NCBI GenBank assembly: GCA_910575435.1
Contig: CAJTGI010000008.1
Span: forward strand, 1-64,000
Reading direction: 5' to 3'
Length of the DNA stretch: 64,000 nucleotides
Origin: Clostridiaceae bacterium
GTDB taxonomy: Bacteria; Bacillota; Clostridia; Lachnospirales; Lachnospiraceae
Below are positions 26,568-35,163 of the stretch, piece by piece. The notes below the pieces were generated by a model, which was not told where the DNA came from, ran no database searches, and saw nothing but the letters and a program-made list of their open reading frames with translations. A program made the translations under genes and the position numbers. The stretch's first letter is position 1, and every line of letters starts with the position of its first letter.

Positions 26568-27845
26568 TTAAAAATATGAATTGAACAGCAATCCACTGTA
26601 AAGCGAACTGATATAGGAATACCCTCTCGGCGGCTTCTCAAAATTCGGATAACTCACAATCTGCTTATCTATATATTCCATAGGATTGATCTTCACCGCA
26701 TCACTCTTGGCAGCCAAACGCATTACCAGAGAGGAATCTGCACCGAACAGTTCCTGCATCTCTCCATTCTCCACCGCCTGGGATGCCAAGGAATCATCCA
26801 TGTCCATAAAGCCATCCTGGTCAAAAGTCAGCCCATAGGATTCCATCACATTCTTATATGGCTCCATCAGCCCCTTCAATTCGCGAAGCAGCTTGGAAGG
26901 CGTCCCCGTGACCTCCTGATAAGCCACATTATGCCCTACCAGTTCATTGTAGTTGGAAATAAAGGCGCTCACGCCGCCCAAAATCAAATCGCTATCTGGA
27001 CGGTAGTTCACCATGGCTTCCGTTTCCGATGTATTGCGAAGCGTTACCTTCACCGCTCTTCCCAGAGTAAAGTCATTGGACATGGAACTCTTTTCTGTTC
27101 CATTCAAATCAAATACCGCATTCTTGGGAGCCACGGAAACTTTATTCAGCCCATAATAGGAAACGATTCCCCTGCCGCCACCATCCGTGGTCTTATCCTC
27201 CAGAGAAAAACTCTCGTAGCCATTGGGAGTTCCCAAGGTAAGAGACTCAATGCGCATCCCTACTTTCCCCGCCTCGGTGCTGTACGGGGTAGCATTCAGG
27301 CCAATCTTGGCCTTGGTGATAAAACTGGAAAGCCCCTGAATAACCTCTTTGTGATTCGCATCTTTTCTAATATTATACTGGAAGTCATAGCCCACATCAT
27401 TGACAGTGACCTTAAACTGGTAACTGCCGGCTTCCAGTCCCTTGCCCGTATCGTAATACTCTTTCCCTACATTGACCTGGGAATTTGCCAACTGCTTTAC
27501 GCGAATGGAGAAGGCACTGGGCAACTGGTCGCTATCCTCTCCAACCAGTTCGGCCTCCACCTGATTCAAGTCCGAAGAATGCGCCCGCTTCTTAGAAAAC
27601 AGGGCATCCACCGAGTCATCCGCCAATACGTTCAAAGACTCCTTCATCTTCATGGCGGCTTCCTTCACGCCCAAAACATAGGACTGCTTCCTGTCTGTAA
27701 AATCTAAGAGATAGACAGGGGAAGTTTCCGCCTGGCGACGGATCTGCTTCACCACAGACCTCAGCTCGGATGACTTGTGAGCATATTTCGTCGTATACTT
27801 CGGCTCAAAATTAGATAATAAATTATTGTATACAGCAGTATTCAT
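26568..27845 (-). CDS. FliD-like flagellar filament cap/hook-associated protein
   Basis: The 425 residues include FSIRVKQLANSQVNVGKEYY and later SGL-type beta-rich segments (GSYQFKVTVNDVGYDFQYNI) that resemble the D2/D3 region of FliD and other hook-associated proteins. The C-terminal helical part has DLILGGVSAFISNYNELVGH, LLRELKGLMEPYKNVMESYG and FDQDGFMDMDDS, as in FliD C-termini. The usual FliD start (SGLASGMDT) is replaced by MNTAVYNNLLSNFEPKYTTK, and no Cys or signal peptide is seen. It may be a divergent cap or an internal flagellar structural protein. The ATG has an AAGGAGAGG site. It stands alone. Confidence 0.6.
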   Translation of the reverse strand: MNTAVYNNLLSNFEPKYTTKYAHKSSELRSVVKQIRRQAETSPVYLLDFTDRKQSYVLGVKEAAMKMKESLNVLADDSVDALFSKKRAHSSDLNQVEAELVGEDSDQLPSAFSIRVKQLANSQVNVGKEYYDTGKGLEAGSYQFKVTVNDVGYDFQYNIRKDANHKEVIQGLSSFITKAKIGLNATPYSTEAGKVGMRIESLTLGTPNGYESFSLEDKTTDGGGRGIVSYYGLNKVSVAPKNAVFDLNGTEKSSMSNDFTLGRAVKVTLRNTSETEAMVNYRPDSDLILGGVSAFISNYNELVGHNVAYQEVTGTPSKLLRELKGLMEPYKNVMESYGLTFDQDGFMDMDDSLASQAVENGEMQELFGADSSLVMRLAAKSDAVKINPMEYIDKQIVSYPNFEKPPRGYSYISSLYSGLLFNSYF

Positions 27846-28041
27846 AGCGACCTCTCCTTTCCATGGAATATGTCTTCATTGGCCTGCATGGAATCCTTTC
27901 CTGCATTGATGGCCAACACTATACGCTTATTTTTATCGCATGCATGAACCACTGCATAATACACGCATGCACAGTTAGTTAATATTATTTTACCTCATTT
28001 TTCCTTATTTGTCGAGACCTTATTTGCACTTTTTGCATTAT

Positions 28042-28863
28042 TTATCCCAGCGCCACGTCTAATGCCATCATCAGCACGAATCCTACAGCAAATCCGATGA
28101 TGGCAACCTTGCTCTCCCGCTCCTGACAGGCAGACAAAGGCATGTCGCTCCCCATCATGCCCTCTTCCTGATGGATGGAAGGCAGCAATTCTTCCACCAC
28201 TACATAGACCATGGCTCCCGCCGCAAAAGACAGAAGATAGGGCAGAAGAGGAACCACCAGCTCGGTAAGTTTCAGGGTGATGACCGCTCCCACAGGCTCC
28301 ACAAAGCCAGACAGCATCCCCAGGCAAAAAGCTTTCCCCTTTCCAAATCCCAGGCTTCGCAAAGGCATGGATATAATCGCCCCTTCCGGGACATTCTGTA
28401 TGGCGATTCCCACTGCCAAGGCAAAAGCCCCCGCCATGGTAATGCTGCTGTCATTTAACAGCGCGCCGGCAAAAGAGACACCCACCGCCATCCCCTCCGG
28501 CAGATTGTGCAGCGTTACCACAAACACCATCATGGAGATTTTTCTCTTGCCGCCATTTTCCTCTGCCAGAAAGTGTTTCTCCGACTGAAGCCGCTCCAGC
28601 AGGTAATCTATCAATAGCAAAAAAAAGATTCCCAAGGAAAACCCCACCGACACCGTAATCCATGGAACGCCGCCTTTCTCCTCTGCCATATCTATCGCTG
28701 GAATGAGAAGCGACCACACCGAAGCCGCTATCATGACCCCCGAAGCCACGCCCAAGAGAATCTTCTCCACCCTCCGGCACAGATTATTCTTCATCAAAAA
28801 TACTATCGCCGCCCCAAGGGCAGTACCCAGAAAAGGGATTGCAATCCCCCCGATTAAATGCAT
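28042..28863 (-). CDS. ZIP-family metal transporter
   Basis: This protein of about 273 residues has eight hydrophobic segments. The ZIP signatures are VVTLHNLPEGMAVGVSFAGA and AIAIQNVPEGAIISMPLR, with metal-binding H/E residues in HNLPEG and QNVPEG. It imports or exports divalent cations such as zinc. The start at 28863 (MHLIGGIAIPFLG) is preferred over 28875 because GGAG lies 6 bases upstream. Together with the G3E GTPase it suggests active zinc handling, but the genes are not linked. Confidence 0.9.
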   Translation of the reverse strand: MHLIGGIAIPFLGTALGAAIVFLMKNNLCRRVEKILLGVASGVMIAASVWSLLIPAIDMAEEKGGVPWITVSVGFSLGIFFLLLIDYLLERLQSEKHFLAEENGGKRKISMMVFVVTLHNLPEGMAVGVSFAGALLNDSSITMAGAFALAVGIAIQNVPEGAIISMPLRSLGFGKGKAFCLGMLSGFVEPVGAVITLKLTELVVPLLPYLLSFAAGAMVYVVVEELLPSIHQEEGMMGSDMPLSACQERESKVAIIGFAVGFVLMMALDVALG

Positions 28864-28938
28864 AATAATCTCCATTTCAAAATAACACTTATGGTTATTC
28901 TATGCGGAGGGGCGGGGATTGCTACTATTTGACATGAG

Positions 28939-29631
28939 TTAGTTCTCTCTTATGCTGACAATAAAATCATAAAAACATTGGAATGATTTAAGATGACCTG
29001 TCTTTTGTACCCTTTCTACTATTCCATCAAAATATTCCTCGGTAGCCACATGATTCGGCCTATTTTTCGAATATCTAATCCTCTTATACCTGAGCAATTC
29101 ATGAAGATAATGAAAATGATATCTGGCAGTCGTATCCTTGGAATCTACTGGCGGTTTCATTTCTTCCGGATCACTTTCCTCGATGTTATAATGGCAGTAA
29201 TACTGATAAAAATCTGATTTTTCATCAATTTCCTCATCTGGATATAAACCACAGCGTCCCAATAACCATGTTTCAAAACAATGATTGCACACCAGAACAG
29301 CAATATCAAAAGCTAATTTATCAATTCCATAACGATTTTCAATGCGTTCTTTCACTTCTTGCACTCGTTCTTCTATTTCCAGTTCTTCCGCATCTAAAAT
29401 CACCACTAATATATCAATCTTACCCGGATTCAGCAAAATAGTATCTATTGTCTCAAAAAGCACTTTGTCAACTAATTGCGATACCCCTTGTCCACTCTGC
29501 AAAACATAATCATTTTGCTGTACATTACATATATCTGCAACTCGGGTATATCCAAAATTCATATATTCCAACCATCTGGGAAGCACCTTCAAAAAAGACT
29601 TCTGATCCTCCAGTAAAAAATATAAATTCAT
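28939..29631 (-). CDS. TOPRIM-like (RloB/DUF4435-type) putative nuclease effector
   Basis: This 230-residue protein has no close name that I recognise. The motif order fits TOPRIM-type RloB/DUF4276/DUF4435 proteins: a first Glu in YFLLEDQ (E8), an acidic DxE after a beta strand (ILVVILDAEE, D80/E82) and NHCFETWLLG (about 116-125), close to the RloB-like PcFExWLL motif. The ATG overlaps the ATPase stop (TAATG), so the two proteins are translationally coupled. In PARIS, RloAB and similar systems the ATPase senses phage and the TOPRIM partner cuts nucleic acid (tRNA in PARIS). That role is inferred here. Base composition is more AT-rich than the flanks. Confidence 0.55.
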   Translation of the reverse strand: MNLYFLLEDQKSFLKVLPRWLEYMNFGYTRVADICNVQQNDYVLQSGQGVSQLVDKVLFETIDTILLNPGKIDILVVILDAEELEIEERVQEVKERIENRYGIDKLAFDIAVLVCNHCFETWLLGRCGLYPDEEIDEKSDFYQYYCHYNIEESDPEEMKPPVDSKDTTARYHFHYLHELLRYKRIRYSKNRPNHVATEEYFDGIVERVQKTGHLKSFQCFYDFIVSIREN

Positions 29632-30764
29632 TAAATCTTCCCTTCAAACTCCCATCTGTTAATCAAGTTAAAATAAGCATCATGTTGGCTATTCCCAATT
29701 CCATACGCCTGACTTCCGCTGTTTTTTACAATACAGCGATCCCGGTCAATAATCCTCCATTTTCCCTCATAAATGGCATTGATAATTTTAGGATGGTGGC
29801 TTGTTATAATAAATTGAAGATCATTTCGCTGGGACAACATTAATTCGGAGAGTACATCAATGCAATTCACTCCCAATCCATTTTCAAATTCATCAATCAG
29901 CACTAATGAGTCTTCAGACATAGTAAACAGTTCAACAATATAATATATTGTTTTCAGCATTCCATTTGAAATGTCATGCTGCAACAACTTTTTACCATAC
30001 ACTTTGATAGACACCAAATACATTTCTCTAATGCTGTCTTCCACAACATCTATATCTTCAATTTCTATAAACAATTCCTTCACGGCTTCAAAAATTTCAA
30101 TATACAATTTATGGAAGTATCTCTTTGCAACATAAAGTTTCATTGCCACCGGAAGATGGCTAAATGCTTTAAATTCTACTTTTCTATCATTTTTTATCAT
30201 ATCATCCACTTTGGATTTCAAGCGACTAAAACTTTCACTTCTAATTCCTCCCCTTACAGCCAATTCAATTTCTACTGAATACAACTTACGTATACCAGAA
30301 ATAAACTCCTCAAATTTTTCATCCTCTGAATACTGCAAAATCAAACTCTCATCCCTCTTTGGCTGAGGCACTTTATCATATCCAAGTATGCTTACCCGCT
30401 CTTTGTTTCTTTCCAGAATAATTTCCCCGTTACGCACCAACTTTTCGTATGAAAATTCAAACTTTCTTTCTTCATCTATAATCAACTCATCCTCGCTCGC
30501 ATAATTGATTTCATAGTACCATTCATAATGGTCATCTCCAACTAAAAGCCCCATCCCAACACGATAAGGATGCAATATCATATCCTTGTCAACTGCAAGA
30601 CTCAGTGAATATTCCACTGCATTAAGAATCTGAGTCTTCCCCACACCAGACAGGCCAACCAGCAAAGTGACATCTTGATTGAAGTTAACTCTTTCAATTT
30701 TTAACCCTGATATTATATTTTCAAACTCAATCCACTGTAATTTCACTAGGCTTCCCTCCATCAT
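29631..30764 (-). CDS. ABC/SMC-like AAA ATPase (AAA_15/21, RloA-like)
   Basis: This 377-residue protein has P-loop GLSGVGKT at 37-44 directly after LLV, as in SMC/ABC-type ATPases. A helical middle part (about 120-265) follows, then a signature-like SNGMLKTIYYIVELF, Walker B VLIDEFENG (288-296) and switch His in TSHHP (321-325). No HNH or TOPRIM domain is attached; the partner gene supplies the effector. Start: the GTG at 30773 is less likely than ATG 30764, which has GAGGTG upstream. The pair occupies an AT-rich insert between a ZIP transporter and an ABC exporter. A phage-defence sensor role is the best inference. Confidence 0.75.
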   Translation of the reverse strand: MMEGSLVKLQWIEFENIISGLKIERVNFNQDVTLLVGLSGVGKTQILNAVEYSLSLAVDKDMILHPYRVGMGLLVGDDHYEWYYEINYASEDELIIDEERKFEFSYEKLVRNGEIILERNKERVSILGYDKVPQPKRDESLILQYSEDEKFEEFISGIRKLYSVEIELAVRGGIRSESFSRLKSKVDDMIKNDRKVEFKAFSHLPVAMKLYVAKRYFHKLYIEIFEAVKELFIEIEDIDVVEDSIREMYLVSIKVYGKKLLQHDISNGMLKTIYYIVELFTMSEDSLVLIDEFENGLGVNCIDVLSELMLSQRNDLQFIITSHHPKIINAIYEGKWRIIDRDRCIVKNSGSQAYGIGNSQHDAYFNLINRWEFEGKI

Positions 30765-30941
30765 TATTATCACCTCTTATACTATCATTATTTACTAGGT
30801 TCTACAACAAAATCTTTTCTTTTTGCTCTTCACTCTAATAAAGTTCCCTGCACTTCCACACCCCCTTCATCTCCCATGTATAATTATTCCCGATATAAAA
30901 ATGAGATAACAGATAATTTATATAAAACCAAGCCAAGTCAA

Positions 30942-30968
30942 ATACCCCGCTGCAAAGCAACGGGGTAT
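30942..30968 (-). terminator. terminator-like hairpin after the ABC exporter pair
   Basis: ATACCCCG (30942-30949) pairs with CGGGGTAT (30961-30968). It lies 48 bases beyond the stop at 31016 and could end leftward transcription, separating the ABC operon from the ATPase/TOPRIM unit. The T tract on the minus strand is weak. Confidence 0.55.
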
Positions 30969-31015
30969 GACCTAGTTTCTCTTTCTCCGATATATTCTAC
31001 TTTAACTCAACTTCC

Positions 31016-32803
31016 TCATCCCTCCAACTGATACTGGGACATATACAAGTCATAATACCGCCCCTTCTTTTCCAGAAGTTCCTCGTGATTCCCTGCTTCC
31101 ACGATGCCCCCGTCATCAATGTACATAATGCAGTCCGCCTTCTGTATCGTGGACAGGCGGTGGGCTATGATAAAGGAAGTCCTGCCCTGGAGCAGGCGGT
31201 TCAGCCCCTCCTGCAGCACCAGTTCCGTCTCCGTGTCAATGCTGGATGTCGCCTCGTCCAGAATGAGGATGGCCGGGTTGGCAAGGAGCGCCCTGGCAAA
31301 GGAAATCAACTGCCGCTGCCCTGCCGAGAGGCGGCTCCCCCGCTCATTCACCTGGCTCTGGTAGCCATCCTCCATCTCCATGATAAAGTCATGGGCGCAC
31401 ACTGTCTTTGCCGCCCGGATTACCTCTTCGTCCGTGGCCTGGTCGTTTCCATAGCGGATATTGTCCATAATGGTACCGCTAAAAATAAAGCTATCCTGCA
31501 TCATCACGCCCATCTGGCTTCTCAGGGAGTGCAACGTCACTCTGGAAATATCCTGCCCATCCACCAGCACCCTGCCGGAGTCCGTGTTATAGAATCGGCT
31601 GATCAGATTGACGATGGTACTCTTTCCAGCCCCGGTAGGCCCTACAAAAGCAATGGTCTCTCCCTTATCCACCCGGAAATTCACATCATGCAGCACTTCT
31701 ACCCCATCCTCATAACTGAAATGCACATGATCAAACTCTACGCTCCCCTGGATGGCAGGCATCTCCACCGCATCCGGCGCATCCTTTACCTCCACTGGCT
31801 CGTCGATGGTCTCAAAGATTCTTTCCAGATAGGACACCGCAGTAATCACCCCATTGTAGAAGTTCGCAATGGTGTTAATCGGCGCCCAGAACCGGCTGAT
31901 GTAGGCGGTAAACATAATCAGCACGCCCGTCTGCACGCCGTGGAGATTGCCCCCGGCGATATAATTCACCCCCAGCACATAGATAAAGGAGGTAGTCACC
32001 GTGGAAATCAAATCCGTCATAGGCCCCAGAGCAAATCCGTAATAGCTGGCCCGCATCCAGGCATTTCTGTATGTATTGCTCAGATGATTGAAAATGCGGA
32101 TATTCTCTTTCTCCCGCACAAATGCCTGGGTCACCCGGATGCCATTGATATTTTCCGCGATATATGCATTCAGATTGGACTGCTTGTTGCTCTGGTTCTG
32201 CCATGCCCGCCGCTGCCCCTTCTTGATGATGATGATGAAGAGGAACAATACCGGAAGGCCGCAGAGGCAGATCAGCGTCAGCCTCACGCTGGTACTCATC
32301 ATAAAGATAATGATAAATACCAAGCTGAACAAGTCGGTAATAGTATTTAAGATACCATTGGACAAAATATCGCTCAAGCTGTTGACATAGTTCACCACCC
32401 GAACCTGAATCTTTCCATGGGGCCGCTCATCGTAATAGCTGAATGGCAATTCCTGCAGATGGGAAAATAATTCTTCCCGAAGCTGATGGATAATGTCCTG
32501 CCCCACAGATACCGTCAAAGTAATCTTAATCTTAATGCACAGCACCACGTAGAGAGAAAATACCGCGGCCAGCACTGAGAGAAAGACAATCCCTCTGGTA
32601 TCCCCCGCCGGAATGCAATCGTCCATCTCCATCTGCATGAATTTCGGGATAAACGTTGCCAGAAGGGAGGAGGACAACATGAAAAACAGTGCCAAAAACA
32701 TTTTTTTCTTGTGGGGAATAATATATTTTTTCAGGCGGATTACCTGGTTGATGTCAAACTTCTCCTCCAAAGTCTCATCCACGTCAAATTTATTTCTAGC
32801 CAT
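31016..32803 (-). CDS. ABC exporter half-transporter with canonical ATPase site
   Basis: This 595-residue protein has six membrane segments (about 35-325) and a nucleotide-binding domain (about 345-590). The domain has Walker A GPTGAGKST, signature LSAGQRQ (a variant of LSGGQ), Walker B ILILDEATSSID with the catalytic Glu, and switch FIIAHRLSTI. It pairs with the upstream half-transporter to form a heterodimeric exporter of the BmrCD/TM287-288 type. Its own Walker/His set is complete. Substrate is unknown (drug or lipid). The start has GAGGTG. Confidence 0.92.
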   Translation of the reverse strand: MARNKFDVDETLEEKFDINQVIRLKKYIIPHKKKMFLALFFMLSSSLLATFIPKFMQMEMDDCIPAGDTRGIVFLSVLAAVFSLYVVLCIKIKITLTVSVGQDIIHQLREELFSHLQELPFSYYDERPHGKIQVRVVNYVNSLSDILSNGILNTITDLFSLVFIIIFMMSTSVRLTLICLCGLPVLFLFIIIIKKGQRRAWQNQSNKQSNLNAYIAENINGIRVTQAFVREKENIRIFNHLSNTYRNAWMRASYYGFALGPMTDLISTVTTSFIYVLGVNYIAGGNLHGVQTGVLIMFTAYISRFWAPINTIANFYNGVITAVSYLERIFETIDEPVEVKDAPDAVEMPAIQGSVEFDHVHFSYEDGVEVLHDVNFRVDKGETIAFVGPTGAGKSTIVNLISRFYNTDSGRVLVDGQDISRVTLHSLRSQMGVMMQDSFIFSGTIMDNIRYGNDQATDEEVIRAAKTVCAHDFIMEMEDGYQSQVNERGSRLSAGQRQLISFARALLANPAILILDEATSSIDTETELVLQEGLNRLLQGRTSFIIAHRLSTIQKADCIMYIDDGGIVEAGNHEELLEKKGRYYDLYMSQYQLEG

Positions 32804-32888
32804 TCTTTCACCTCATTTCAGCATTCTATCTAATCTGCCAGCACAGCTGGCACAAACAGCCAAAGAATGCTGCTTTTGCATTCTTCTT

Positions 32889-32947
32889 AGGTGCGACCGT
32901 AGTTTTGCCTGGCAAGGTATTGTCGAGCCTGGCAAAACTTCGCACCT
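32889..32947. other. long intercistronic hairpin between the two ABC genes
   Basis: AGGTGCGA (32889-32896) pairs with TCGCACCT (32940-32947), and AGTTTTGCC (32901-32909) with GGCAAAACT (32931-32939). The T run lies on the plus-strand side, so for the leftward operon it looks more like a processing or stabilising stem than a classic terminator. Confidence 0.6.
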
Positions 32948-32950
32948 TTT

Positions 32951-34693
32951 TTACACACCTTCCATGGCGGGAAACTGATGCCGGCACACCGTGGCATAAT
33001 AGCCATCTCGAGCCAGCAGTTCCTCATGGGTTCCCCGCTCAATAATCCTGCCCTCGTCCAGTACCAGAATCAAGTCCGCCTTCATAATGGAGGACACCCG
33101 GTAGGCAATGATAAAGGTAGTGCAGGAGTGATTGATCTGCTCCAGCTGCTTCTGGATATAGCTCTCCGTCTCCATATCCACCGCCGATGTGGTATCGTCC
33201 AGCACAAGGATTGCCGGATCCTTCAGCAATGCCCTGGCCAGGGAAATGCGCTGCTTCTGCCCGCCGGACAGACCCACGCCCCGCTCACCCACGATGGTGT
33301 CGTAGCCATCGGGCATTTCCTTGATAAAGAGATTGGCATCCGCCATCTTCGCCGCCGCCTTCACCTCCTCAAAGGTAGCGTCCGGCTTTCCGTAGGCAAT
33401 ATTGCCCTCTATGGTATCCGAGAATAAGAACACATCCTGCATGGCAATCCCGATATTGTCCCGCAGCTCATACATATCCATATTCTTCACATTCACGCCA
33501 TCTACCAAAACCTCTCCCTCCGTCACGTCATAGAAACGGCAGAGAAGGTTCATCATCGTAGATTTTCCAGCCCCGGTAGTGCCGATAATGCCCACCGTCT
33601 GACCCGCCTCCACGTCAAAGCTTACCTCCTGGAGCACGTCTTCATCCTCAACTTTATAGGATACGTTCCGAAAGGAAATATCTCCCCTTAATTTCTGCTT
33701 CCGCACCGGATGCCTGGGCCGCTTCACGTCCGGCTCCGCCGTGTAGGTATCGTAAATCTTTTCTACAGATGTAGTAAATCTCTGCACGTCATTCACCCAC
33801 CATCCAGCCATGCGCAGGGGCGTGGTAAGCATCCACAGATAGCCATTCACCGCCACCAGGTCTCCCAATGTCATATGACGGTTTACCACCATGATGCCCC
33901 CCACCAGCATCAATATGACGGTGAGAGAATAGGAAAGAAATTCAAAAATGGGCACATATTTACGCCAGATCCGGGAGGCTCCGATTTCCGCTTCCCGATA
34001 ACCGTCATTTTCCACGGCAAACTTGCCCATCTCGTAATCCTCTTTGGCAAATGCCTTCACCACCCGGTTTCCACTGATATTTTCCTGCACGAAGGCATTA
34101 AGACTGGAAAATGCATTGCGGCATTTCATAAAGGCGGGATGGACGCTCCTCGCCTGGCTGTACGTGGTGAGGGCGGCTAAAGGCAGCACTACCACCATGG
34201 TCAGAGCCAGAGGAACATTTACCGTAAAAATCAGCACCAACGCTAGGACAAAGTACAGTATATTTTCATATATAATATAGATGACATACGCTACGAAATG
34301 GCGAATGGCATCCATATCTCCCGTCTGGCGGCTCATCAAATCTCCCGTGCGGTTTCGATTGTAGAAGGCAAAATCCTCCTGCAGAAGCTTGCGATACACC
34401 TGCTCCCGCATATTGTGAAGCACGCTCTGGGAACTGGTCTCAAAAAACATCTGCGAGCCCACCCGGCACATGCCCTTCACCAGCACCAGCACCACCAGCA
34501 GGGTTACCAGAGGCATGAGCAGGTCATAGTTTCCCCCGCCAATTACCTCATCCACAATAATCTTAGATATGTAGGGCGTGGCAAGGGCCGACATAGCCAG
34601 CACCGTCACCAGCACCAGGCCAAAAAACATGCGCCACCTATATTTTTTCAAAAAGGAATAAAACCACTGCATTGCCGTCATTCTTTTCTTCAT
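32951..34693 (-). CDS. ABC exporter half-transporter with degenerate ATPase site
   Basis: This protein of about 580 residues has six membrane segments and a nucleotide-binding domain with Walker A GTTGAGKST and a perfect signature LSGGQKQR. Walker B reads ILVLDDTTSAVD, with Asp where the catalytic Glu is expected. The switch His is replaced by Tyr in FIIAYRVSSI. This is the pattern of the non-catalytic partner in heterodimeric exporters: the degenerate site would pair with the LSAGQ signature of the downstream protein. I chose ATG 34693 with AGGAGG 10 bases upstream over a GTG at 34738. It is the first gene of the pair, divergent from an AraC-type regulator. Confidence 0.92.
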   Translation of the reverse strand: MKKRMTAMQWFYSFLKKYRWRMFFGLVLVTVLAMSALATPYISKIIVDEVIGGGNYDLLMPLVTLLVVLVLVKGMCRVGSQMFFETSSQSVLHNMREQVYRKLLQEDFAFYNRNRTGDLMSRQTGDMDAIRHFVAYVIYIIYENILYFVLALVLIFTVNVPLALTMVVVLPLAALTTYSQARSVHPAFMKCRNAFSSLNAFVQENISGNRVVKAFAKEDYEMGKFAVENDGYREAEIGASRIWRKYVPIFEFLSYSLTVILMLVGGIMVVNRHMTLGDLVAVNGYLWMLTTPLRMAGWWVNDVQRFTTSVEKIYDTYTAEPDVKRPRHPVRKQKLRGDISFRNVSYKVEDEDVLQEVSFDVEAGQTVGIIGTTGAGKSTMMNLLCRFYDVTEGEVLVDGVNVKNMDMYELRDNIGIAMQDVFLFSDTIEGNIAYGKPDATFEEVKAAAKMADANLFIKEMPDGYDTIVGERGVGLSGGQKQRISLARALLKDPAILVLDDTTSAVDMETESYIQKQLEQINHSCTTFIIAYRVSSIMKADLILVLDEGRIIERGTHEELLARDGYYATVCRHQFPAMEGV

Positions 34694-35163
34694 CGCTGCA
34701 AGCCCTCCTCTCCATTCTGTTAATTTCTCATTGTACACAGATTAAGCTGAAATTTCTTAGCATTTTCTATATTTATTATGATCTCGGGGAGCAAAGATAT
34801 TTTTACCCTGACATCACATTTATGGGTAGCATGTAGTAGTTTAGAAAAAAAAGAAGTAGAATACTATAATGAGTAAATATGAAAATAGAACATACCTATT
34901 CTTTGGTGTGGCATTCACACGGAATATATGCTATAGTGTTAATATTATTCACAATCAGTTATCTCTTCAAGCACAACCCCCGCGCCTTCTCTCAACTGTC
35001 TGGCGGCATGATGGGACAGCATTTGGTCAAGCCGCGATAGATATTTGCACATTGGCAAGACAGGCAGAGGGCGCGGTCAGAGAATGAATGGGCGCGAAGG
35101 GCAATGTGATAGCAGAACAATCTGAACACTTTTACAAAGCACTTACAACAGAAAGGGAAAAAT
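34694..35163. other. divergent regulatory interval between ABC operon and AraC-type gene
   Basis: No gene is supported. It holds a leftward promoter (34766-34794). The rightward gene has an AGAAAGGGA site just before 35164 but no clear promoter. Confidence 0.5.
34766..34794 (-). promoter_or_regulatory. promoter of the ABC exporter operon
   Basis: On the minus strand TTGCTC (34789-34794), 17 bases, TATAGA (34766-34771), about 75 bases before the chosen start. The -35 box is weak, as is common for regulated promoters. Confidence 0.45.

Noticed and set aside
28939-30764. Retron or Septu-type system
   Set aside because: No reverse transcriptase, no HNH (PtuB) motif and no structured non-coding RNA were seen beside the ATPase.
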